Origin: Halorubrum sp. BV1 | GTDB taxonomy: Archaea; Halobacteriota; Halobacteria; Halobacteriales; Haloferacaceae | Assembly: GCF_000746205.1 (NCBI RefSeq) | Contig: NZ_KN050825.1 | Span: 62,001 to 126,000 of the forward strand | Direction: 5' to 3' | Length of the DNA: 64,000 bases | In this document: one piece after another, positions 7,524-15,359 of the stretch | Numbering within the stretch: the first letter of the stretch is position 1 | How the letters are laid out: each line of letters opens with the position of its first letter | Position numbers and translations under genes: made by a program | Notes under the pieces: model-generated | The model's input: only the letters and a program-made list of their open reading frames with translations | The model's database searches: none | Told to the model about the DNA's origin: nothing

Positions 7524-9542
7524 TCACGCCCCGCGCGGATCGAACTCGGGGTCGCGGAGTGCATCGACGCGAGCGAGTTCGTCCGGCGTCAATCGTTCTG
7601 CCGCCGCCGCGAGGTTGTCGACGAGGTGCGCGTCGGTGGTGCTTGAGGGAATCGGAACCACCCCTCGGGAGACGTTCCACGCGAGCACGACGCCGGCGGG
7701 GGAGAGGTCGCGGTCCGCGCCGATCGCGGCCAGCGCGGGCTCGTCGAGGAGTCCGGGCGCGGACAGCGGCGAGTGGGCGATCACCCGTATCCCGCGGTCG
7801 TGACAGAGCGAGACGAGGTCGTCTCGGGGGAGATACGGGTGGCGCTCGACCTGCACGAGCGCCGGAGCGATCGTCCCCGTCTCAAGCACCGTTTCGAGCT
7901 GGTCAACGGAGACGTTACAGATGCCGATCGTCCGAGCCAGCCCGCGCTCGCGGACGGCCTCTAGGTTCCGCCACGCCTCGGCGAGCGATACGTCCGCGGT
8001 GTCCGGGCCGCCCGCGTCGTCCTCCGGAAACGCGAGCGCCTCCTGGCGATCGGGCGGCAGCTCGGCGAGCCGGCGAAGGTCGCCGGTGTGTGCGAGCGCG
8101 CCCGGCCAGTGGAGCGCGTAACAGTCGAACGCGTCGACCCCAAGGTCGGCGAGGCTCCCCTCGGCGGCGGCGAGCATGTGCTCGCGTCGGTGGTTCGTGC
8201 GCCACGGCTTCCCGAGCAGGAAGACGCGCTCGCGGTCCGGCGCGCCGGGCGCGGCGAGCGCGTCGCCGATCCGATGCTCGTTGCCGTACAGCTCCGCCGT
8301 GTCGAGCAGGCGGTAGCCAGAATCGAGCGCGGTCGCGATCGAGCCCGCCCGGTCGACGTACTCGCCGTCGCGGTAGCGCGAGCAGCCGAATCCGATCGGC
8401 GGGAGTCGCAGGGCGCTCGCGCCGTCGCCTCCGCACGCAGACTCATCCTCGCGCGGCGGAGAGACGACCGGGGCCGCGGGCGGGTCCGCGGTCGCGCCGC
8501 GGTCGGAAACGAGGACCGGTCCGCCCTCGTCGGCCGCGGTCTCGATCGCGTTGCAGACGGCGACGACGTGTGCCCCTCGGCGGCCGGTCTCGCGAGAGGG
8601 GTCTCCGACCACGACGCTCGCCGCGAGCCGCTCGACGGCGTCCACGTACGCGTACGGCGTCTCGGGATGTTGCGGCGGCGCGCTCACGTACTCGCGGCCG
8701 ATTCGCCCGAATTGTACGTCGTCGCGGGCGGTCGACATCGCGCCGGTTCCGGTCAGGTACAGCGAGCCGTCGTCGCCGTGCAGTTCCAGCCCGTAGAACT
8801 CGCGGGCGCGGTGAGGCGCGTAGAAGCTGGCGGTGAGCCGCACCGTCGGCCCGGCCGCGAACGACAGCGTCGCCTCGACGTGGCTCGGTACCGACGGGCT
8901 GCGCTCCTCCCGCTCGGGCCAGACGTCGAGGGCGTCGGCGACCCGCACCCGGTCGACGGGACCGAACCACGAGACGAGAAGCGTCAGCGGATACACCGCG
9001 CCGTCGTACAGCGGGCCGATCGCCAGAAACGAGTCGGGACGATCGTGCCAGTCGGTGACGCGTCCGACGTGTGCGTGCGCGTATCCCAACTGTACGGGAC
9101 CGAGCCGGCCGTCGGCGAGCAGCCGCCCCGCCCGCCGCTGGGACGGCGCTCGCGGCGTGTCGGGGGCACAGCCGAGCGCGAGTCCGCGTCGTCGCGCGAG
9201 CGCGAGGAGGTCGCCGGCCTCGTCGGCGTCGAGCGCGAGCGGCTTCTGCGAGTAGACGTGACGGTCGGCCGCGAGCGCGGTCCGCGTCACGGACGCGTGC
9301 GCGGCGTGGCTCGTCAGGTTCACCACGAGCGGCGCGTCGACCGCCGACAGCGCGTCGTCGAGGTCGGTGAAGGCGGGGACGGCCGCGTCGTCGGCGTCGC
9401 GGCGGTCACCGTACGCGGTAGCGAGCGCGGCGGCGCGGTCGGCGTCGAGGTCGACGACGCCCGCGAGCGAGAGGTCGCTCTCGGACAGCCCCGCGGCGTA
9501 CTCCTCGGCGATCGCCCCCGCACCCACGAACAGGCAGTTCAC
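7524..9542 (-). CDS. Gfo/Idh/MocA oxidoreductase fused to aldo/keto reductase
   Basis: Predicted 672-aa two-enzyme fusion. The N-terminal half is a Gfo/Idh/MocA NAD(P) oxidoreductase: nucleotide site LFVGAGAIAEEYA at the start and QKPLALDADEAG where the family has EKP, so Gln replaces Glu. The C-terminal 280 residues are an aldo/keto reductase with the catalytic tetrad in order: Asp and Tyr in LLDTAELYGNE, Lys in FLLGKPWRT, His in YALHWPG. An Ala/Pro/Asp linker joins them. The GTG at 9542 was chosen because a TATA-like CTATGT lies about 27 nt before it and the Rossmann strand begins there; GTG at 9566 is the alternative. It probably performs two sequential redox steps on a sugar or polyol; the substrate is unknown. 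Confidence 0.82.
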   Translation of the reverse strand: MNCLFVGAGAIAEEYAAGLSESDLSLAGVVDLDADRAAALATAYGDRRDADDAAVPAFTDLDDALSAVDAPLVVNLTSHAAHASVTRTALAADRHVYSQKPLALDADEAGDLLALARRRGLALGCAPDTPRAPSQRRAGRLLADGRLGPVQLGYAHAHVGRVTDWHDRPDSFLAIGPLYDGAVYPLTLLVSWFGPVDRVRVADALDVWPEREERSPSVPSHVEATLSFAAGPTVRLTASFYAPHRAREFYGLELHGDDGSLYLTGTGAMSTARDDVQFGRIGREYVSAPPQHPETPYAYVDAVERLAASVVVGDPSRETGRRGAHVVAVCNAIETAADEGGPVLVSDRGATADPPAAPVVSPPREDESACGGDGASALRLPPIGFGCSRYRDGEYVDRAGSIATALDSGYRLLDTAELYGNEHRIGDALAAPGAPDRERVFLLGKPWRTNHRREHMLAAAEGSLADLGVDAFDCYALHWPGALAHTGDLRRLAELPPDRQEALAFPEDDAGGPDTADVSLAEAWRNLEAVRERGLARTIGICNVSVDQLETVLETGTIAPALVQVERHPYLPRDDLVSLCHDRGIRVIAHSPLSAPGLLDEPALAAIGADRDLSPAGVVLAWNVSRGVVPIPSSTTDAHLVDNLAAAAERLTPDELARVDALRDPEFDPRGA

Positions 9543-9659
9543 GATCGTACCGGGTGGTCGAGCCACATAGGTGTCCCGGCGGTCGCGGAGACGAGGTGAC
9601 GGCCGCGCGCGCAGTCCGACCGTCGGTGCGGTTTAGTCGTCGCGTCTCGAACGACGGCC

Positions 9660-10550
9660 GTGCACCGAGAGCCCGGGATGAGTCGGCTCGGCACCGCCTG
9701 TCTCCGCACGCTGCAGGCGGCGGGGCGACGGCTCTCCTACGGGACGAACGTCTTCGAGCGCGAGTGGGACGTGCTCGTCGTGCTCGACGCCTGTCGGGCC
9801 GACCTCCTGCGATCGGTCGCGTCCGAGTACGAGTTCCTCGGTCCCGTCGAGACGGTCCGGTCCGTGGGCAGTTCCTCCTCGGAGTGGTTAGAGAAGACGT
9901 TCGAGGGACACCCGGAGACCACACAGACCGTGATGGTCACCGGAAACACGTGGACTGACCGGTACTTGGAGGCCGACGCGTTCGCCGCGCTCGACGAAGT
10001 GTGGAAGTACGCGTGGGACGGGGAGGCCGGAACAGTGCCGGCTGCGGCCGTGACCGACAGAGCGATCGCGCTCGCCCGCGACCGCGACCCCGACCGACTC
10101 GTCGCCCATTACATGCAGCCGCACCACCCGTTCGTCCCGGACCCGATCGCGGGCGATGAGGGGTTGGCGCGGACCGGCGAGGAGAGCAACGAGGGGAACC
10201 CGTGGGTGCTGCTCCGGCGCGGCGAGGTGGGGGTCGACCGCGTGTGGGACGCCTACGAAGCGAACCTCCGGCACGTCTTGAGTGAGGTCGAATCGCTCGC
10301 GGCCAACGTCGACGGGCGGATCGCGGTCACCGCCGACCACGGGAACCTCTTCGGCGAGTGGGGGCTGTACGGCCACCCGATGTACACGCCGGTTCCCGCG
10401 CTGCTCGCGGTTCCGTGGGCGATGGTCGACGGCGAGGACACCGGCACGCGCGATCCGACGCTCGCGCCGCCCGAGCCGCTACCGGTGTCGCGAGTTCACG
10501 AGGACGGCGAGACGGAGCGGGGTCGGCTGCGCGCGCTCGGGTACCTCTGA
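9660..10550 (+). CDS. Sulfatase/alkaline phosphatase-superfamily protein
   Basis: Predicted 296-aa soluble protein of the alkaline phosphatase/sulfatase fold. It has VLVVLDACRADLLRSV near the N-terminus (metal-binding Asp and the CRAD element where sulfatases carry the nucleophile), HYMQPHHPFVPD in the middle, and VTADHGNLFGEWG with a following HP near the end (metal ligands). Similar proteins occur in haloarchaeal polysaccharide and glycosylation loci and may act as phosphotransferases or hydrolases. The GTG at 9660 is favoured by a TATA-like TTTAGT at 9632-9637 positioned for a leaderless start; ATG 9678 is the alternative. Confidence 0.78.
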   Translation: MHREPGMSRLGTACLRTLQAAGRRLSYGTNVFEREWDVLVVLDACRADLLRSVASEYEFLGPVETVRSVGSSSSEWLEKTFEGHPETTQTVMVTGNTWTDRYLEADAFAALDEVWKYAWDGEAGTVPAAAVTDRAIALARDRDPDRLVAHYMQPHHPFVPDPIAGDEGLARTGEESNEGNPWVLLRRGEVGVDRVWDAYEANLRHVLSEVESLAANVDGRIAVTADHGNLFGEWGLYGHPMYTPVPALLAVPWAMVDGEDTGTRDPTLAPPEPLPVSRVHEDGETERGRLRALGYL

Positions 10551-10590
10551 CCGGACCGGAGCACCGACGGCGCTTCCGTCGCCCTCCGGA

Positions 10591-10596
10591 TTTACG
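10591..10596 (+). promoter_or_regulatory. TATA box for the pterin synthase-like gene
   Basis: TTTACG centred 27-28 nt before the ATG at 10622, so the three overlapping genes that follow have their own leaderless promoter. Confidence 0.5.
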
Positions 10597-10621
10597 TGGA
10601 TCGCGTCCGTGGATCGGCCAC

Positions 10622-10999
10622 ATGTACGCGACGACGGTCACGACGGCGTTCGTGGCCCAGCATTACCTCACGGTCGTCGACGAGGGTCCCGAGAGCGTTC
10701 CACACTCGCACCGGTTCGAGGTGGAACTCACGTTCCGCGGCCCCGCGTTGAACGAGCACGACTACCTCGTCGATATCGACGACGCCGACGCCGCGCTCGA
10801 CGGGCTCGCCGACCGCTACCGCGACGCGCTGCTCAACGACCTCCCGGAGTTCGAGGGGGGAAATCCGAGCGTCGAGCGCTTCGCCCGCGTCGTCTTCGAG
10901 CGCGTGACCGACGCCGTGACCGACGACACCGTGCGCGAGCTGGCGGTGACCGTGTGGGAGGACGACGACGCCGCGGCGACGTACGACGCGCCCGTATGA
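10622..10999 (+). CDS. 6-pyruvoyl-tetrahydropterin synthase/QueD family protein lacking Cys
   Basis: Predicted 125-aa T-fold protein. Three zinc ligands are in place: His14 in FVAQHYL and His28/His30 in PHSHRF. The protein contains no cysteine, so the catalytic Cys of PTPS/QueD is missing; Glu24 (ESVPHSH) sits where PTPS-III-type enzymes carry a catalytic Glu. That points to an aldolase- or lyase-like pterin reaction or a divergent substrate. The C-terminal Glu of VTVWED may be the pterin-anchoring residue. The gene overlaps the next (glycosyltransferase) by 4 bp, implying translational coupling and a shared pathway. Confidence 0.82.
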   Translation: MYATTVTTAFVAQHYLTVVDEGPESVPHSHRFEVELTFRGPALNEHDYLVDIDDADAALDGLADRYRDALLNDLPEFEGGNPSVERFARVVFERVTDAVTDDTVRELAVTVWEDDDAAATYDAPV

Positions 11000-12156
11000 A
11001 GATCGGCCTCACGCTGTACGGGAGCCTCGACGAGCAGTCGGGAGGGTTCCGCTACGACCGGAAGCTCGTCGAGGAACTCCGGCGGGCGGGCGACGCCGTC
11101 GAGGTGATCGAACTCCCGTGGCGCGGCGCGGCGGGCGGGGCGTGGCGGGCGTATCCGCGCGGCCTGCTTGACGGCGTCTCTCCGCGGTTCCGGGACCGAC
11201 TCCGCGTCGACGTCGACGTCATGCTGCAAGACGAGTTGGCGCATCCGTCGCTGTGGCGGCACAACCGCGCCCTGTCGTGCCCGATCGTAGGAATCGTTCA
11301 CCACCTTCGCGCCAGCGAACCGCGTCGGCTCTCGCCGCTGTACCGGGCCGTCGAGCGGCGGTACCTCGACACGCTCGACGGCGTCGTCTGCAACAGCACA
11401 GCCACTCGCGAGGCGGTGACGGACCTCGGCGTCGACCCGGACGCCACGGTGGTCGCGCCGCCAGCGGGCGACCGGTTCGAGGGGCCGAACAGTCTCGGCG
11501 ATTCCGCCGGCGGCGGCGACGGAGGGACACTCGCAGATCGGATCGCCGACCGCGCGGCCGAGCGCTCCCTCCGGGTCGCGTTCGTCGGTAATCTCGCGCC
11601 GCGGAAGGGGCTCGACACGCTGGTCGAGGGGGTCGCCGCCGCGGACGCCGAGATCGACCTCACCGCCGTCGGTCGGTCGGTCGACGAGTCCCACGTCCGC
11701 GACGTGAGGCGGCTCGTCGACCGACGGGGGCTCACAGAGCGCGTGCGGTTCGCCGGACGGCTCTCCGACGGCGAGCTCGCGGCGACGCTCCGGGAGAGTC
11801 ACGTCCTCGCCGTCCCCTCCCGCTACGAGGGGTTCGGCATCGTCTACGTGGAGGGGATGGCGTTCGGGTTGCCGGCCGTCGCCTCGCGCGCCGGCGGCGC
11901 GGAAGACGTCGTCACGGACGGAGAGACGGGACTCCTCGTCGACCCCGACGATCCCGAGTCGGTCGCCGACGCGCTCGACGCGCTCGCGAGCGACCCGGAC
12001 CGACTCGCCGAGATGAGTCGAGCCGCCAGACGGCGGTACGAACGGCATCCCGACTGGAAAGAGACGACGGCGCGAGTCCGACGGCTCCTCGCGGCCGTCG
12101 CCGACGGGGACTCACCGGATGTAGCGCAGTCTCCAGTTCCGGAGGTGCCGACGTGA
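10996..12156 (+). CDS. GT4-type glycosyltransferase
   Basis: Predicted 386-aa retaining glycosyltransferase with GT-B fold. N-terminal acceptor domain from MKIGLTLYGSLDEQSGGF; C-terminal nucleotide-sugar domain with FVGNLAPRKGLDTLVEGV and the family E-x7-E motif in YEGFGIVYVEGMAFGLP, which contacts the donor sugar. The start codon overlaps the stop of the pterin synthase-like gene and its stop overlaps the GTG of the methyltransferase, so the three are made together. Acceptor and donor are not determined by the sequence. Confidence 0.88.
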   Translation: MKIGLTLYGSLDEQSGGFRYDRKLVEELRRAGDAVEVIELPWRGAAGGAWRAYPRGLLDGVSPRFRDRLRVDVDVMLQDELAHPSLWRHNRALSCPIVGIVHHLRASEPRRLSPLYRAVERRYLDTLDGVVCNSTATREAVTDLGVDPDATVVAPPAGDRFEGPNSLGDSAGGGDGGTLADRIADRAAERSLRVAFVGNLAPRKGLDTLVEGVAAADAEIDLTAVGRSVDESHVRDVRRLVDRRGLTERVRFAGRLSDGELAATLRESHVLAVPSRYEGFGIVYVEGMAFGLPAVASRAGGAEDVVTDGETGLLVDPDDPESVADALDALASDPDRLAEMSRAARRRYERHPDWKETTARVRRLLAAVADGDSPDVAQSPVPEVPT

Positions 12157-13238
12157 CTGGATCTTTCCGGCGGTATCTCCGGGCGAAGCGATCCGTCGAC
12201 GACAGAGCGCTCGACCGGCGGCTCGTCGGGCTGTTCCGCGAGCGACTGGCGGAGCGGGCGTCGCGATCTGAGCAGGCCGAGAGCGCGACGAAGAGGGAGC
12301 AGGCCGAGAGCGCGACGAAGAGGGAGCAGGCCGAGAGCGCGACGAAGACGGAACGGGGCGAGGGGGCGTCCGGACCCCTCCGCGTGCTGGAGGTCGGAGC
12401 CGGCGTCGGCACGATGGTCGCTCGGCTGATCGACTGGGAGGTGCTCCCGCCGGGACGAACTAGATACGTCGCCGTCGACCGCGACGGCGACACGCTCAGC
12501 GGGTTCTCACCCTTCCTCCGCGAGTGGGCGGCCGGCAGGTCCGACGTGTCGATCACCGACGCCGGTCCGCCCGCTGACGGTGGGTCGCCCGCGGACGAGG
12601 GGAGACTCGTCGTCGAGTCGCCGACCCGTACCGTCGAAGTCGAACCCGTCGCAGCCGACGCCGCAGCGTACGCCGAGTCGACCCGGGGGGAGTGGGACGC
12701 GCTGATCGGTATGGCGCTTCTCGACGTGCTCGGACTCGACCGACTCGACCCGCTGCTCTCGGCGCTCGCGCCCGGCGGCACGTACTACTTTCCGATCACT
12801 TTCGACGGCGGGACGCGTTTTCGTCCGTCCCGCCCCGACGACCGGGCCGTCGAGCGGCTGTACCACCGACACATGGACGAGAAGCCGGGCGGGACGAGCC
12901 GCGCCGGCGGCGACGCGCTCGACCGGTTGCGCGAGGCGAACGGCTCGACGCTCCTCGGCGTCGCCGGATCGGACTGGATCGTGCGGCCGGACGACAGCGG
13001 AGGCGGCTACCCCGGCGACGAGGCGTACTTCCTCCAGCATATCCTCGACAGCGTCGAGGAGGCGGTCGGCGAGGTGATCGCCGAAGAGGCACAACGGAGA
13101 GTGGACGCGGCAGGGAGCCTCTCTGCAGTCGACCTCGACGCGTGGCTCGCCGGTCGTCGCGAGCAGGCCGACGCCGGCGAACTCGTCTATCTCACGCACC
13201 AACTCGATCTGCTCGGCCGCGTCGACGGCGGGGCGTGA
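12153..13238 (+). CDS. Class I SAM-dependent methyltransferase with internal tandem repeat
   Basis: Predicted 361-aa methyltransferase. The SAM-binding motif I is LRVLEVGAGVGTMVARLI (about 76-93), with an acidic residue in YVAVDRDGD after strand 2. Before it lies a tandem nonapeptide repeat REQAESATK (residues about 40-66), encoded by three 27-bp units. The GTG at 12153 overlaps the glycosyltransferase stop. The C-terminal 130 residues are helical and may hold the substrate-binding part. It closes the co-transcribed block with the glycosyltransferase and the pterin synthase-like gene. Confidence 0.82.
   Translation: MTGSFRRYLRAKRSVDDRALDRRLVGLFRERLAERASRSEQAESATKREQAESATKREQAESATKTERGEGASGPLRVLEVGAGVGTMVARLIDWEVLPPGRTRYVAVDRDGDTLSGFSPFLREWAAGRSDVSITDAGPPADGGSPADEGRLVVESPTRTVEVEPVAADAAAYAESTRGEWDALIGMALLDVLGLDRLDPLLSALAPGGTYYFPITFDGGTRFRPSRPDDRAVERLYHRHMDEKPGGTSRAGGDALDRLREANGSTLLGVAGSDWIVRPDDSGGGYPGDEAYFLQHILDSVEEAVGEVIAEEAQRRVDAAGSLSAVDLDAWLAGRREQADAGELVYLTHQLDLLGRVDGGA
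12270..12350 (+). repeat. 27-bp x 3 in-frame tandem repeat inside the methyltransferase
   Basis: Three consecutive 27-bp units at 12270-12296, 12297-12323 and 12324-12350 are nearly identical; the last differs near its end. Each adds nine charged residues, so copy number can change without shifting the frame. Confidence 0.85.
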
Positions 13239-13310
13239 TTCACGGGCTGGTCGACTCGGAACCGCGGTGAGACCTGACCCGGGCGCTGGTCGGTCCGATC
13301 GACGACCGGG

Positions 13311-14339
13311 TCAGGTCGCCGCCTCGATCGACGCCAGCAGCCGACACTTCCGACACACGTCTCGGCTCGTCTTCGAGCCGCAGCGCTCGCACTCGGAGAT
13401 GTCGGGAGAAGAGACGCCGGCCGAGTCGTCGGCCGCGTCGCGTTCGGCGTCGCCGGTCGACTCTCCCTCCCCGCTTCCGCGATAGGCCTCGGCTGCGAGC
13501 GCCGACAGCTCCTCGTAGCCCGCCATGATCGAGTGGCGCGCGCCGGGGTGGTTCTCCTCTAACTCGTGGATCGTCGACTGGATCTCGCCGCGGTACGCCT
13601 CCTCGGCGTGGGGACACTCCGCCATGTGCGTCGGGAGGTCGCGGACGTGACAGTAGAGGGCGATCTCCTTTTCCGGCACGTCGCGCAGCGGTTTGGCGCG
13701 CGGGACGAACTCGTCTGTCCCCTCGCGCTCGTCGAACGGGCCGAGCGAGGCGTCGAAGTGTTTCGCCACCTGCCGGACGTCGCCCTCCAAAAAGTTCATC
13801 ATCGCCGTCTGAGCCTCGTCGTCGAGGTTGTGGCCGGTGAGCAGCTTGTCGGCGGCGAACTCGGCGGCGTAGGTTTCGAGCAGGTCGCGGCGGAACACGC
13901 CGCAGTACGCGCAGGCGGCCATGTTCTCCGGGTCCGACTCGACGACGTCGTCCATCTGGACGCCGAACTCCGCCTCGTAGGAGACCACCTCGTGACGCAG
14001 CGAGAGGTCGTCGGCGAGTTCGACGCAGGCGTCGAGGCTGGCGTCACGGTACCCCTCGATCCCTTCGTGGATCGTCAGCGCCAGCATCTCGACGCGCGGA
14101 TCCTGCCCGAACACGTCGTCTAGGATCTGTGTGAGCGCGACGCTGTCTTTCCCGCCCGAGAGGCCGATCACCCACCGGTCGGGGTCGTCCGGCGTGGCGT
14201 CCGGATCGAGCAGTCCGTCCTCGCGGACCCGGCGTTTCACGCGCTTTTCGACCGACCGGCGGAGGTGCTCGCCACAGAGATGCGCCCCGGAGTAGGCGGC
14301 GTGGTGGATCGCGTCCGCCCCGCACTTGTCACACTCCAT
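13311..14339 (-). CDS. ncsA: tRNA wobble-uridine 2-thiolase NcsA
   Basis: Predicted 342-aa PP-loop ATPase of the NcsA/Ctu1/TtuA family, which 2-thiolates tRNA wobble uridines. N-terminal zinc motif MECDKCGADAIHH, PP-loop GLSGGKDSVAL near residue 60, the conserved AYCGVFRRDLL (active-site Cys region), GHNLDDEAQT, and C-terminal Cys pairs CERCG and CRKCR. In Haloferax NcsA works with the SAMP2/UbaA sulfur relay. Its nearness to ftsZ2 is known in other haloarchaea, here with the accessory cluster inserted between. A TATA-like box at about 14366-14371 fits a leaderless start at 14339. Confidence 0.92.
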   Translation of the reverse strand: MECDKCGADAIHHAAYSGAHLCGEHLRRSVEKRVKRRVREDGLLDPDATPDDPDRWVIGLSGGKDSVALTQILDDVFGQDPRVEMLALTIHEGIEGYRDASLDACVELADDLSLRHEVVSYEAEFGVQMDDVVESDPENMAACAYCGVFRRDLLETYAAEFAADKLLTGHNLDDEAQTAMMNFLEGDVRQVAKHFDASLGPFDEREGTDEFVPRAKPLRDVPEKEIALYCHVRDLPTHMAECPHAEEAYRGEIQSTIHELEENHPGARHSIMAGYEELSALAAEAYRGSGEGESTGDAERDAADDSAGVSSPDISECERCGSKTSRDVCRKCRLLASIEAAT

Positions 14340-14384
14340 CGGTGCCGGGTTGCAGACGCGCGGGGATACCCGTTTCGGGGCGGA

Positions 14385-14450
14385 CGCCCCGCGGCACTCG
14401 GAGCAGTCGTCTCACAGGCACGGGAAGCCGCCCCGCGGCACTCGGAGCAG
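14385..14450. repeat. Exact 22-bp direct repeat upstream of ncsA
   Basis: The same 22 bp, containing CCCCGCGGCACTCGGAGCAG, occurs at 14385-14406 and 14429-14450, 44 bp apart. Both copies lie between the response-regulator stop codon and the predicted ncsA promoter. They could be a tandem operator or a local duplication. Confidence 0.75.
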
Positions 14451-14468
14451 CCGCCCCGCCGGGGTCGG

Positions 14469-15257
14469 TCAGTCGTCGCTCGGATGAGGGACGCCGACGA
14501 CGTCGTCGACCGCCGAGGCGGCGATCACGAGCCGCTCGTCGCTCGTCGTAGTCACCATCTTCGACTCTGCGAACGTCGTCCCGTCGGCGCGGAGGCCGGT
14601 GCTCGTCCCGGTCCACCGCTCGCCCTCCGCGACGGCCGGGAGGATGTGGGTGCGGATGTGTTCGACCTCCTCGTCCGGATGTAGCCGCTGCCAGCGCTCG
14701 CCGACGAGATCGTCCGGGTCGTAGCCGTACAGCGCACCGTACCGCTCGTCGACGAACTCGAACGTTCCGTCCGGCCCCACCGTGCAGACGCCGTCGAACG
14801 CGACGTCGGTCACCGGACGCGTCCCCTCGGCCGGGTTCGCCGCGCCGTCCGCATCGAACTGTCCGGTCTCGCCGTCGAGCGCGTGTTCGACCCGGCGCAA
14901 CAGCGCGGTGTACCCGTCGACGCCGCCGCGCTTGTGAACGTAGTCGCTGACGCCCGCGCGGATCATCTCGGCTGCGATCGCGTCCGGGTCCTTCGAGGAG
15001 AACAGCAGAAACGAGAGGTCTGGACGACTCTCTCTGGCCGCCGAGAGCAGTTCGACCCCGGTGTATCCGGGCATGTCGTAGTCGCTGACGACGCAGTCGA
15101 ACGGCTCCGACTCGATCCGGTCGAGAGCGACCGTCGGATCGGTCTCTGCGACCGCCTCGTAGTCGACCGCGTCGTCGCGTTCGAGGTACGCCGCGACGAG
15201 TGCGGCGAGCCCCGGCTCGTCGTCCACACAGAGTACTCGGTGGGACGGGACGGTCAT
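14469..15257 (-). CDS. Response regulator with receiver and PAS domains
   Basis: Predicted 262-aa signalling protein. Receiver domain at residues 1 to about 125: acidic pocket VLCVDDEPG, phospho-acceptor Asp in VVSDYDMPG, and conserved Lys in LFSSKDP. A PAS domain follows (TVGPDGTFEFVDERYGALYG and RWQRLHPDE). No kinase or DNA-binding domain, as in many haloarchaeal receiver-PAS proteins that act in branched phosphorelays. The TATA-like box at 15279-15285 is about 26 nt before the ATG at 15257, which therefore is preferred over the upstream in-frame start at 15299. No partner kinase is encoded next to it. Confidence 0.88.
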   Translation of the reverse strand: MTVPSHRVLCVDDEPGLAALVAAYLERDDAVDYEAVAETDPTVALDRIESEPFDCVVSDYDMPGYTGVELLSAARESRPDLSFLLFSSKDPDAIAAEMIRAGVSDYVHKRGGVDGYTALLRRVEHALDGETGQFDADGAANPAEGTRPVTDVAFDGVCTVGPDGTFEFVDERYGALYGYDPDDLVGERWQRLHPDEEVEHIRTHILPAVAEGERWTGTSTGLRADGTTFAESKMVTTTSDERLVIAASAVDDVVGVPHPSDD

Positions 15258-15359
15258 GAGCGTGGTTGGTGTCCCGCCAATATAGCGGTTGTGTCCCAAT
15301 ATCGATACTGATAGCTGGCGGCAGGCCGCGCGCCACGCTTCGGGTTGCGGTTTGGGGCG

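Noticed and set aside
12270..12350. Short direct repeats as a possible CRISPR array
   Set aside because: The units are contiguous with no spacers and lie in frame inside a gene.
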